Of a stretch of 64,000 nt of DNA, positions 36,279-43,642 are shown piece by piece. The stretch is from Sphingomonas lycopersici (GTDB lineage: Bacteria > Pseudomonadota > Alphaproteobacteria > Sphingomonadales > Sphingomonadaceae). The stretch covers positions 310,001-374,000 of the forward strand of contig NZ_JANFAU010000004.1 of the NCBI RefSeq assembly GCF_026130605.1, in the 5' to 3' direction. The notes below the pieces were generated by a model. It did not search any database, was not told where the DNA came from, and saw only the letters and a list, made by a program, of their open reading frames with translations. The position numbers were made by a program, and so were the translations under genes. Each line of letters begins with the position of its first letter. Positions within the stretch are counted from its first letter, which is position 1.

Positions 36279-36632
36279 TCACTCATGGTAGCCAAGTTCG
36301 AGGCATTGCGTGCGCCAGTTCAGCTCGAAATCGCTTTTGATCCTCGGGTAGGGTGCAGACGGGTCGTCGATATAGGGATTCTGGCCGCCGGCACCGTCGA
36401 TGAACGAGATGAAGCGGACTTTTGCAATGCCGATGCCCGGGTTCTGCCACTCAAAATAGCCGCAGGTCTGGCCCGTGCTGCTGTCGCCGACGAACTGGAC
36501 GCTGGAGAATTTGAGCGACGGTTCCTTGACCTGGCGGCGAACCAGCGCCTCGGACTCGTCGATCGCCCTGGATCGCCAGTCGCCATTGCAACCAGCGACC
36601 GCCAAAAGCGCCAGGACAATTATGCGTTTCAT
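36279..36632 (-). CDS. Small lipoprotein of unknown function
   Basis: The 117-residue protein has a lipoprotein signal: MKRIIVLALLAVAGCNGDW with lipobox LAVAGC. The mature part has EALVRRQVKEPSLKFSSVQFVGD and TCGYFEWQNPGIGIAKVRFISFID, a pattern typical of short periplasmic lipoproteins of sphingomonads. The start at 36632 is preferred over the frame from 36719 because the signal begins there. No partner is evident. Confidence 0.8.
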   Translation of the reverse strand: MKRIIVLALLAVAGCNGDWRSRAIDESEALVRRQVKEPSLKFSSVQFVGDSSTGQTCGYFEWQNPGIGIAKVRFISFIDGAGGQNPYIDDPSAPYPRIKSDFELNWRTQCLELGYHE

Positions 36633-37127
36633 ATCGGGGCTCGCGCGTGCTGACGCATCAGGAGTGCCTTCACCTCGTTGAGAAACACTTAAGGCGTCGG
36701 CAACGGCCAAAAGGCGCATGAACGGTCCATTGTGGTCGCGAACCTCCCAACCTCAGCTGCCGCCCAATTTCGCCGTGGTGATCGACGGCGCCTGGGACAT
36801 TGCTGCCGGTCGACGCCGCGATTGGCAACGTCTGATTGCGCCGACACCGGCCATTCGTGGAACCGCTTAAGCCCCGTTTCCCGGCCTTGTGGTTTGCGAC
36901 GGAACGGGATCCGTTCGGCGACGCTATGAAGCCGCCGTTGGTTCAGCAAGCCGATGGTCCGGTGGGTTGGACGATGGGGACTGTCCGGACTTAAGCCGCG
37001 AAAACCGGTGAAGCAGACCTTTATCGTTGGGTGGATTGGGTCGCGCAATTCGTGACCGTTGTGACCAGATCGCTTTCCGAGGCCAGATCGTGTTCCGCGA
37101 TCAACGCCAGCAATCCCGTCGCGAGAT
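36633..37127. other. Gap between lipoprotein and defence operon, with a coding-like minus-strand tail
   Basis: No full gene is seen in these 495 bases. Just past the nuclease stop, another minus-strand frame stays open to about 37030 and reads LLNLATGLLALIAEHDLAS, which looks protein-like. It may be the C-terminus of an older gene or of a longer nuclease lost by frameshift. The rest (about 36730-37000) has no clear gene and may be a dispersed intergenic repeat; this cannot be tested here. Confidence 0.4.
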
Positions 37128-37682
37128 TCAGAAGTTCAGCTGCTCTGTTCGTAATACCTCACCGCGCACATATTCGTCGACGAGCAGCGATCGCCGCCGT
37201 TCGTCGATCTCGACAAAGTAGCCGAGGCGATAGTTCCCGACATGCGCCGGATCCACCCGGCCGTCGGCCGGCCACACGCCCTCGTAAGGCTCGCGTGTCA
37301 AGGCGATCAGCCGCACTCGATCCTTGTGCTTCTCAGCCGCTGGATGCGAGCGTCGCTTCATCTCGATGGCTATGAGGTTGTCCGGATCGGCGACCCTGCC
37401 GCGACTGTGAAGTATCAGGTCGCAGGTGATTGTGACGGTCTCGAAGTTTTCCCCGGCGATCGTCTTCAACCGACCGTCATTGGCGCGGTTATACTCCACG
37501 TCCGCCCGGTATTCCAGGAATCCGGCGTCATGAGCCAGCCTTTCCATCGGCATCGACAACCGCTGGCACAGGTTGCGCTCGGACACGCCGTTGAGAATAT
37601 TCTCCAGATCATCCTCGAGAAAGGTTCTCAGCGAACGATCGAAGACGCGACGCAGGCGCGGTAACATCGCTGCGCTGGTCAT
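37128..37682 (-). CDS. PD-(D/E)XK nuclease-like protein (fourth gene of SIR2/ABC operon)
   Basis: The 184-residue protein matches a small restriction-fold family. An N-terminal helix (RRVFDRSLRTFLEDDLENIL) is followed by SERNLCQRLSMPMERL and ADVEYNR. The core carries CDLILHSRG with Asp88 and NLIAIEMKRRSH with Glu107-x-Lys109. The pattern Asp...Glu-x-Lys separated by a short loop is the PD-(D/E)XK active site. It should cut nucleic acid or bind it in a nuclease fold. Its ATG at 37682 overlaps the ATPase TGA by 4 bases, so it is strictly coupled to the system. The longer frame to 38138 is within the ATPase and rejected. Confidence 0.82.
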   Translation of the reverse strand: MTSAAMLPRLRRVFDRSLRTFLEDDLENILNGVSERNLCQRLSMPMERLAHDAGFLEYRADVEYNRANDGRLKTIAGENFETVTITCDLILHSRGRVADPDNLIAIEMKRRSHPAAEKHKDRVRLIALTREPYEGVWPADGRVDPAHVGNYRLGYFVEIDERRRSLLVDEYVRGEVLRTEQLNF

Positions 37683-39706
37683 GCGCTCAGTGGTTCGTCC
37701 GGTAGGACCAGTGAACGCCGGCTCAACGTGGCGATCGTCTGTTCGTGCACCACGGCAAGCGCACCTGATGCATCGGTTCCGAGACTGATCCGCTTCCCCG
37801 GCGATGCCATCGATGACGGCAGCCGTCGGCACATGAGATCCGCCAGGGCACGATCCTCGACCGCGCAGACGATCTGCCGCCCGGAACTGCAAAGCTGCGC
37901 GAGTACCTCCGCCAGATGGACCGTTCTGAAATCGTCGACGTGCTGGACCGGGTCGTCGAGCAGGATACTCTGCCACCGGCTCCACGCGATCGATAAATTG
38001 ACCGAGAGGAGGAAAGCGAGCCCAGTCGCACGGCGCTGGCCGCTGGAAAACACGAACTGCGGATTGACATCGCCATTGACCTTGAGCGTCAGAAACCGGT
38101 TCACATCGCCGCGCACGCTGTACTCGATGTCGCCCCAAAGCGGGTGCGGCCGCAACCGCCGGTAGAGCTCGGACATCAGCGGAATCACGCGGTCCAGCCG
38201 CTGCTGAAGCGTCTCGGCCGACGCTCGCCGCGCGGCATCGTAGAGCGCTTTCGCACGGGTCTCCCCGAGACGCGCACGCCCGAGGCGGAGCTCCGTCTGT
38301 CGTACCCGTTCGGCCGCTGTGGCTTGATCGGATGTGGCGCGCGAGATGACCCGGTCGAACGAAAGCGTGTCGAGCATCCGCATATCGGCGGCGATGGCCT
38401 GCTGATCGCGTTCCAGACCGCTAAGGCGCAACTCTATGTCGTTCCGGCTTGCGCCAGCGAGGTCGCTTTCGGCCAGCAGTCGCTCGAAACCGCTGACGAT
38501 GCCGGCGAGCCGCTCGCTTTCCGCATTGGCGGCCAAGGCCTCGCGTTCAGCAGTCTGTAGCGCTGTCAACGCGGTGTCGCGCTCGCGCTCCTTGCGCGCC
38601 TGCTCGACCGCCTGCGCATCCAAAGTCCGGGCGATCGACATCGCTTGGTCAAGGCCGCGATGAAAGGCTTCATGGCTGATGTCGCTCGCACAGAGCGGAC
38701 AGTGTCCGTCACGCAGCCCCAACGTCCTGCCGATCTCGACGAGGTTCTCGAGCTGCCGCGCCTGCGCCGAGAGCGTCGTCGCGACCGTCGCGGCGCCGAG
38801 CGCCGCGACGCTCTCGTCATAACTCATCTGCGCGAGCGTCTCGCTGACGGACGCATCGGACGCCCGTGCTTCGCTTGGCGGCAACGCCATGCGCGCGGCC
38901 TCGTAGCCGCCAAAGCCATCGATCAGCGGCTGGAGCTTCCCGATCGACGATCCGATTTCGGCAAGGCGCTGTCGCGCGAGCTCGGCAAGCGCAGCACCGG
39001 TTGCGGGCGTATCAAGTGTACGCCGGAGCCGGTCGCTTGCCTGCCCTACCAGATCCGCCGCAGGCAGGGACGCCTGTGCCTCGTCGATCTGCCTGATTGC
39101 GGCCGCCTGCGCGCTCGTCGCGGCCTCGGCGTCGGCCTGAGCAACTTTGAGCTTGGTGGCGGCCGCGGAGTGGATCGCCTGCGCGCGCTTGATCCAGTCG
39201 TCGGCATCGACCGCGCCGATGGCATCGCGCAGCAGCCTGAAGCGCTCGCTTTCCTTCAGATCAAGGCTGAGACGGGCGATATGCTCGTCGCGGATGATCG
39301 TAGAATTGCAGAGCTGCGCGATGGCTTCGCGTGGCGCCGCGTTGGGCAGATAGAGCTTTTCGACGCGCGAGCGTACATCGAAGCTCGTCGGATCGAGCGG
39401 CGTTCGCCGGATTTCGAACGATGCTGATTCTTCGCCGAACCCCACCTCGACGAAATGATCGGACAGATTGTCTTCCTGCCCATCGGGGCCGGTCCACCAG
39501 ATATAGTCGGTAACCGACTCACCGTCCGCCTTGGCATCGAGATATTTGCTGATCGTGCCGGTGAGCGCGAATTCGACGGCATCGAAGATCGTGGATTTGC
39601 CGACACCGTTGCGTCCGTCGATGATCGTGAAGCTCTCGGCGAAATCGATCCGGACCGGATTCCGATAGCCGCGAAAGCCGTGCAGATGTACATATCTTAG
39701 CCTCAT
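37679..39706 (-). CDS. SMC/Rad50-like ABC ATPase with zinc hook (third gene of operon)
   Basis: The protein has 675 residues. The N-terminus is MRLRYVHLHGFRGYRNPVRI, with Walker A GRNGVGKST at 31-39 (an SMC-type start). Long heptad coiled coils flank a CPLC motif at 336-339, the Rad50 zinc-hook signature. The C-terminal lobe has the signature FSSGQRRATGLAFLL (553-567) and Walker B ILLDDPVQHVDD (581-592). It would dimerise on ATP and sense DNA or protein, driving the effectors. It overlaps the middle gene by 4 bases upstream and the nuclease by 4 downstream. Size and architecture fit the ATPases of ABC three-component conflict systems. Confidence 0.92.
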   Translation of the reverse strand: MRLRYVHLHGFRGYRNPVRIDFAESFTIIDGRNGVGKSTIFDAVEFALTGTISKYLDAKADGESVTDYIWWTGPDGQEDNLSDHFVEVGFGEESASFEIRRTPLDPTSFDVRSRVEKLYLPNAAPREAIAQLCNSTIIRDEHIARLSLDLKESERFRLLRDAIGAVDADDWIKRAQAIHSAAATKLKVAQADAEAATSAQAAAIRQIDEAQASLPAADLVGQASDRLRRTLDTPATGAALAELARQRLAEIGSSIGKLQPLIDGFGGYEAARMALPPSEARASDASVSETLAQMSYDESVAALGAATVATTLSAQARQLENLVEIGRTLGLRDGHCPLCASDISHEAFHRGLDQAMSIARTLDAQAVEQARKERERDTALTALQTAEREALAANAESERLAGIVSGFERLLAESDLAGASRNDIELRLSGLERDQQAIAADMRMLDTLSFDRVISRATSDQATAAERVRQTELRLGRARLGETRAKALYDAARRASAETLQQRLDRVIPLMSELYRRLRPHPLWGDIEYSVRGDVNRFLTLKVNGDVNPQFVFSSGQRRATGLAFLLSVNLSIAWSRWQSILLDDPVQHVDDFRTVHLAEVLAQLCSSGRQIVCAVEDRALADLMCRRLPSSMASPGKRISLGTDASGALAVVHEQTIATLSRRSLVLPDEPLSA

Positions 39707-40236
39707 TGGCCGACCTCGAGCAGCTGCAGGATGGTCGCGTCGGGCGCCTCGCCGACGAAAGCGTCGATAAGTTCAGGGGGGAGTTCCGAAGTCCTCAGGC
39801 GGATCTCCCCCGCCATGTCGACCGCGTCCAGTCTCGGCGCGTGCTGCATGGCGAGAAGCGGCAACAGCGCAGCGCGCATATCGTCCTCCGACACGACGCC
39901 GGCACGGGCGATCTTGCGGGTGCCGGTCAGGTCTTCCTCGATTGCCCCGAGACGGGTCGTCGAGGCGTAATCCGATACGCCGTCGGTCAGGAGAATTACA
40001 TAAGCGTTCCAAGCCTTCGTCTCGGCGCGGCGAAGCCCGAACTGGGAGGCTTTCAGAACGCGATGACTGTCCTGATGCCAGCGCTCGATTAGGGCGCCGG
40101 CGTCATTGAAGGCCAGCACGAATCCAAGGACGGTTTCGCCTTCAAACGCGAGATACCGGATATCGGCATCAGTCAGCGCAGCGACCGAATAGCCCGCATC
40201 GTTGAGTTGCCTGGCGGCTAGGTGCAATATGCTCAT
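39703..40236 (-). CDS. Middle component, ABC-3C-like (second gene of operon)
   Basis: The 177-residue protein starts MSILHLAARQLNDAGYSVAAL and contains YLAFEGETVLGFVLAF, KAWNAYVILLTDG and GAIEEDLTGTRKIARAGV. A final helix is PPELIDAFVGEAPDATILQL. The KAWNxYVxLLT and IEEDxxxTRKI motifs recall the MC1-type middle component of ABC-3C systems as I remember it; no search was possible. Middle components link the ABC ATPase to the effector. The 4-base overlaps on both sides (40233-40236 and 39703-39706) enforce a fixed stoichiometry. It might instead be an adaptor of another family. Confidence 0.68.
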   Translation of the reverse strand: MSILHLAARQLNDAGYSVAALTDADIRYLAFEGETVLGFVLAFNDAGALIERWHQDSHRVLKASQFGLRRAETKAWNAYVILLTDGVSDYASTTRLGAIEEDLTGTRKIARAGVVSEDDMRAALLPLLAMQHAPRLDAVDMAGEIRLRTSELPPELIDAFVGEAPDATILQLLEVGQ

Positions 40237-41558
40237 AATCCCAGTTCCCCGACGGCATCGGTGCGTGAGCGCCACTTGGTGAAGGATCCTCGCGCGATCG
40301 AGCCGGTAGCCGGGCCCCGTGCGATGCTTGGCGGCAAAGGTAGCGCCTCGGCTCCGACGGCGATCACATATTCGGGCGCAAGCACGGGCGCTGTCTCGCG
40401 GGAATATTCGGCCTCGACCTCGTGCAGCGGACGGTTGACCGTACGTAGGACCCGCACGCGCGTGCCACCGAGGTTCCAGCAGAAGTCCTCGGACGTCGCG
40501 CCCTTCGCCTGCAGCTGGAGAAGTGTCATGCCGAGCAGCGGTTCGCTTGCCGGCTGATGGCTTCTCGCCGGCTCATTGGGTCCGGCGCCTTCGAGATCGC
40601 GCCGTATGCGCCACAGCGTCTTCGCATCGGCGCACGGCGGCTCGAGCCAAGCGGGGTCTGGCGCCACACCCGTCTGACTTTGGTAGGATCCCGAGCCGGA
40701 GTGCAGGATCGAGCGCAGCATTGCGCGCGAGAAATCCACCCGCAGCTTGTCGAGGAAGTCGGCACCCGAGATCGGGACGTGGAAGAAGCCGGACGTTGCA
40801 CGGGACCCCAGGTCGTACAGCGCCTTGGCCTTCACCGGAAAAGTAGCGGTATCGCAGGGATCGACGACGATGATGCGGCTCGGACTGACCGCGGCCAGAG
40901 CTTCTTCAAGCACGGCGTTCAGATAATCCCAGTCGGTCCAGTAGCCGACGATCACGAGGTCGCGGTTCAGCAATCGTTGGGTCAGCCAGATTGCGCCTTC
41001 AGCCAGCCGCGTTCTAATCGGTTCGGCGGCCACCTGACCCGCAGCCCAGACCGTACCCGGCGGATCGCTCCAGCAACCGTGGATCTTGAGCAGTGGTGAT
41101 TTGGTGGCAGGTAACGCGGCGACTCTGTCGCGATCGACGCCCGCTCCGACATGCCCGAACAGCAGGCTTCCCGCGGTCTCGATGAGCATGTCGACGTTCG
41201 TCGATACTGCGGTGCCGATCGCGCCGGTCAGCAGGAGGTCTGCTACGGCAAAGTGCCCGTCATTGGGTTCGACAGCGAATACGTCATGGTCGATATAGCT
41301 GCGCAGATAGACGTCTGCGAGATCGCCGTTCTGGAAGAACAGCTCCGCCTGATCGTCGATCTTATCCGGCAGCGGCGGACGGGACGTGCCGAACTTCGCC
41401 GCCCATGATTGCTGAGCCTTCAAAGCCAGCGCCGCGGCGCTCGGTACCTGACTCGGTTCGGCCATCGACAGACCGGCGCCGCACAACAATGCCAACCGAT
41501 CAGCAAACAGGGCATCGATAGCCTTGTCCACGCCAGTCTGAAGATCGATCACATCCAT
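40233..41558 (-). CDS. SIR2-like NADase effector (first gene of operon)
   Basis: The protein has 441 residues from the ATG at 41558; a TTG at 41597 is possible. The SIR2 fold is clear: LALLCGAGLSMAEPSQVPSA (GAGxS nucleotide loop, 27-41), VSTNVDMLIE (Asn/Asp pair, 119-123), LLKIHGCW (catalytic His, 159-161) and LVIVGYWTDWDYL. The C-terminal third is a separate region, probably the docking domain for the other components. Bacterial defence SIR2 proteins cleave NAD+ and kill the infected cell. It is the first gene of a four-gene overlapping unit, fitting the effector slot. Confidence 0.87.
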   Translation of the reverse strand: MDVIDLQTGVDKAIDALFADRLALLCGAGLSMAEPSQVPSAAALALKAQQSWAAKFGTSRPPLPDKIDDQAELFFQNGDLADVYLRSYIDHDVFAVEPNDGHFAVADLLLTGAIGTAVSTNVDMLIETAGSLLFGHVGAGVDRDRVAALPATKSPLLKIHGCWSDPPGTVWAAGQVAAEPIRTRLAEGAIWLTQRLLNRDLVIVGYWTDWDYLNAVLEEALAAVSPSRIIVVDPCDTATFPVKAKALYDLGSRATSGFFHVPISGADFLDKLRVDFSRAMLRSILHSGSGSYQSQTGVAPDPAWLEPPCADAKTLWRIRRDLEGAGPNEPARSHQPASEPLLGMTLLQLQAKGATSEDFCWNLGGTRVRVLRTVNRPLHEVEAEYSRETAPVLAPEYVIAVGAEALPLPPSIARGPATGSIARGSFTKWRSRTDAVGELGL

Positions 41559-41912
41559 GGCGTAATACGGTTCTCCCCAAAATCTATGTAAAGACAATCA
41601 CGATGCCGTCAAACGGCCGCTATGTCGGCGGGATCTCGCCGGACGGCCTGACGTAGCCGGAATGACCGATCTTTTCAGATTGCGACGTTCACGCCGCCCG
41701 AAGCAAACGTCGCAACCTGGTCGCGAACCGCCCGACCGGTGCTGGCGACCAATTTTGCCACTCATTTTTTGCCGAAGGCCACGAATGATAATCGATACGT
41801 ATTAAGGGATGTGTCCGTGGTTCGATATGGTTGCCAGCGTCGAGCACAGATATATAACGACGCTGCGAGAACCGCCCTGAACCCACTAAGCAATAGCTTG
41901 GCGCCCTCGCGG
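41559..41912. promoter_or_regulatory. Upstream region of the SIR2/ABC operon
   Basis: This 354-base gap lies between the DUF4365 stop and the SIR2 start, both on the minus strand, so it should hold the operon promoter. The half near 41700-41880 is relatively AT-rich. Plus-strand frames here (41739-42290) are not convincing. No operator dyad was identified. Confidence 0.4.
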
Positions 41913-42836
41913 TTATTGGGAAAGCGGTTCTCGCACACCAAGCACGTCGCGACGCCGCCGCGGCTCGTAAACAGTGTGAAATTGGTAGTCGAGATCGCCC
42001 TTGGCGTGACGCTTGCGCAGAACCACGTTGACGATTCCGGTTTGCCGAAATGGAAAGCTGACAGCGCACCGTGCGGCAACCAAGCGGTTACCGCGATAGG
42101 AGCTAATGCGCGCATCGCGGAGATCCCACTCGTGCGTCAACTCCAGGATGGGGCGCACCACGCCAAGGAGCACGAAGGATTGATATCGTGTCAATTTGGG
42201 CCGTTCGCGGCGGATGATGTGGCGCCAACCCTCTCGCGGAAAATGTACGCGCGGGCCCAAGCTGCCGAGCATGACAGGGTTGCTTTCTAGGCTGTGATAG
42301 AGCTTGTGCGCGGCAACTTTTATGTACTCGTCGCTGGTCAGATGCGTGAAATGCCCCGGCTCGGCGACGAGCCGAGGCACAAGGAGATCGCGATACAGTG
42401 TCCCGCACAGGTGCGAGATGACGGCGCGCGCGGTCCTATCAAACTTTTGGTTCGACGGAATGCTAATTTGCGACTGTCCCGGCGGGACATACTTGGCGTC
42501 GGCCCAGAAAGCATGGAGCGAGATCGGATCAACGTAGATAACGATCGCGGCTCCGATCAGCCTTCGCCATCGCGCGATAGCCTTTGTGAGACGCTCAGTC
42601 CCGATCGGCAGCGTGAACGCGCCGGCCCGGTTAGGCTCCATATCACTGTAGGTTTTGACCTGTGCATAGATGACTTGCCCAGTCGCCTCGCCATTCGATT
42701 CGAGAAAAATGAGACCGTCGACGCCGTCATCGTTATGTGAATCAAGGGCCTGCCATCGCGCCTGCCAATCACGGAGGATGATGCGCTCGACGACATTCAC
42801 ACCGATTTGCCCGAGGCGTTGCGACTTCAAGCTCAT
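41913..42836 (-). CDS. DUF4365-type nuclease-like protein
   Basis: The 307-residue protein starts MSLKSQRLGQIGVNVVERIIL, then HNDDGVDGLIFLESNG and GQVIYAQVKTYSDME. The D..D-G-x-D and Q-V-K positions match the DUF4365 family, a PD-(D/E)XK-like domain often found in defence islands. The remainder contains FALPIGTE-like and AIVIYVDPISLHAFWADAKY segments. A GGAGG lies upstream of the ATG at 42836; the longer frame to 43172 is rejected. It is on the same strand as the SIR2/ABC operon, 355 bases upstream, and may act separately. Codon and base composition look less GC-rich than the metabolic genes (impression only). Confidence 0.8.
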   Translation of the reverse strand: MSLKSQRLGQIGVNVVERIILRDWQARWQALDSHNDDGVDGLIFLESNGEATGQVIYAQVKTYSDMEPNRAGAFTLPIGTERLTKAIARWRRLIGAAIVIYVDPISLHAFWADAKYVPPGQSQISIPSNQKFDRTARAVISHLCGTLYRDLLVPRLVAEPGHFTHLTSDEYIKVAAHKLYHSLESNPVMLGSLGPRVHFPREGWRHIIRRERPKLTRYQSFVLLGVVRPILELTHEWDLRDARISSYRGNRLVAARCAVSFPFRQTGIVNVVLRKRHAKGDLDYQFHTVYEPRRRRDVLGVREPLSQ

Positions 42837-42987
42837 CGGTTTCTCTTTCCTCCGGTTCACACGTTCCTGCCCAGAATGACTTGTCGCGAGACAGTTTGGA
42901 ATGTCCATAATCAGGATTTCGCTCCGAGGGCGGGTACGGCGGGAAATGGTCGATGCCGGTCTGAGGCATTTGTCGAGATGGCATTCA

Positions 42988-43016
42988 GGGAGGTGCCAAC
43001 CTGGCACCTCCCTTTT
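42988..43016 (+). terminator. Perfect 11-bp hairpin followed by TTTT, no plus-strand gene upstream
   Basis: GGGAGGTGCCA (42988-42998) pairs perfectly with 43002-43012, with a 3-base loop, and TTTT follows. By form it is a rho-independent terminator on the plus strand, but no plus-strand protein gene precedes it. It could end a small RNA from the region above it, or be a dyad operator in the leader of the DUF4365 gene. Confidence 0.55.
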
Positions 43017-43078
43017 CGAGCTATGCCTCGTCCGCGGGCTGATCGCGCCGCGCCAGTGCAGCCTCTCCGCTTTGAGCG

Positions 43079-43220
43079 GCGCGGGACCTATCGAAGTCGA
43101 AGAGGAACCCATTTGCGAGCACTTACGTTGCTGATCGTACGGACCCAGCAAATAGCCGAACCCGCATGACAAACACCGGCTGCGAAACGTGCTCCCGCTC
43201 GCGCAGCGCGGGACCTACCG
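43079..43220. repeat. Two copies of a hairpin-associated 15-base repeat
   Basis: GCGCGGGACCTATCG (43079-43093) and GCGCGGGACCTACCG (43206-43220) differ at one base. Each is preceded by a short stem (CCGCT...AGCGG and CCGC...GCG). They lie 127 bases apart. The function is unknown. Confidence 0.7.
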
Positions 43221-43226
43221 CGGCGA

Positions 43227-43367
43227 CTAACGCCGGAGCCGGCGCAAGGCGCGCCTCGCAGAATTGCGTAGCGTAGAGCGCGTCACCACGCCCCCGTCAT
43301 GTGCATCGCTCATCATCTCATGTATCGGGCCAGCGATCTCGCTGCGATAGCCCTTATCCTTCGTCAT
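43227..43367 (-). pseudogene. Decayed HigA-like antitoxin fragment
   Basis: The 46-codon frame begins MTKDKGYRSEIAGPIHEMMS and continues DAHDGGVVTRSTLR, typical of the N-terminus of HigA antitoxins. After TLR the native FCEARLAPAPAL reading is present in another frame, so one base has been lost near 43255. The helix-turn-helix second half is absent. It abuts the toxin remnant, in native order. Confidence 0.7.
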
Positions 43368-43374
43368 TATTACC

Positions 43375-43616
43375 GCCCTCAATCTCCACCAGCCCCCCGA
43401 AGCTGTCAGCCGGTCCAGCTCCTCGTTACTCCACTCCAGCGCCGCGCTTACCGCGCTTCGCAGCGGCGCCAAGTCGGCCTTCGAAGTGTTAGCGCGCGCG
43501 CTCTTGGCCAACCCGAAGGCGAATATGGCCCGGTCACCCTGCCTGAACAGAATCCGCCCGGCCCGCCCTTGCCCCGTCGCGTCACCCGCTCGGCTACCTT
43601 GGAGACGCCGGTCCAT
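43375..43616 (-). pseudogene. Truncated and frameshifted HigB/RelE-like toxin
   Basis: ILFRQGDRAIFAFGLAKSAR and ANTSKADLAPLR match the C-terminal half of HigB-type RelE toxins. Just before it, AERVTRRGKGGPGGF is readable only in another frame. The native end (GGLVEIEGGNNDEG) is again shifted, by one G in a run of G. The first ~40 residues are missing and the integrase stop lies 27 bases away. At least three frame breaks show decay of the whole locus. Confidence 0.7.
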
Positions 43617-43642
43617 TACGACATCTAGTCAATCGACCCAAA

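Larger units (their letters stand above)
42837..43226. other. Gap with a dyad and a repeated hairpin, no clear gene
   Basis: These 390 bases carry the 42988-43012 dyad, the paired repeats at 43079 and 43206, and the DUF4365 promoter. Short plus-strand frames (42807-43169) show no protein-like pattern. Confidence 0.5.

Noticed and set aside
42988..43016. Sigma-54 promoter (TGGCAC element)
   Set aside because: The -12 element (TTGC) does not follow at the required spacing; the dyad explains the motif.
42807..43169. 120-residue plus-strand frame in the DUF4365 upstream gap
   Set aside because: It overlaps the DUF4365 start, has no ribosome site and no protein-like pattern.
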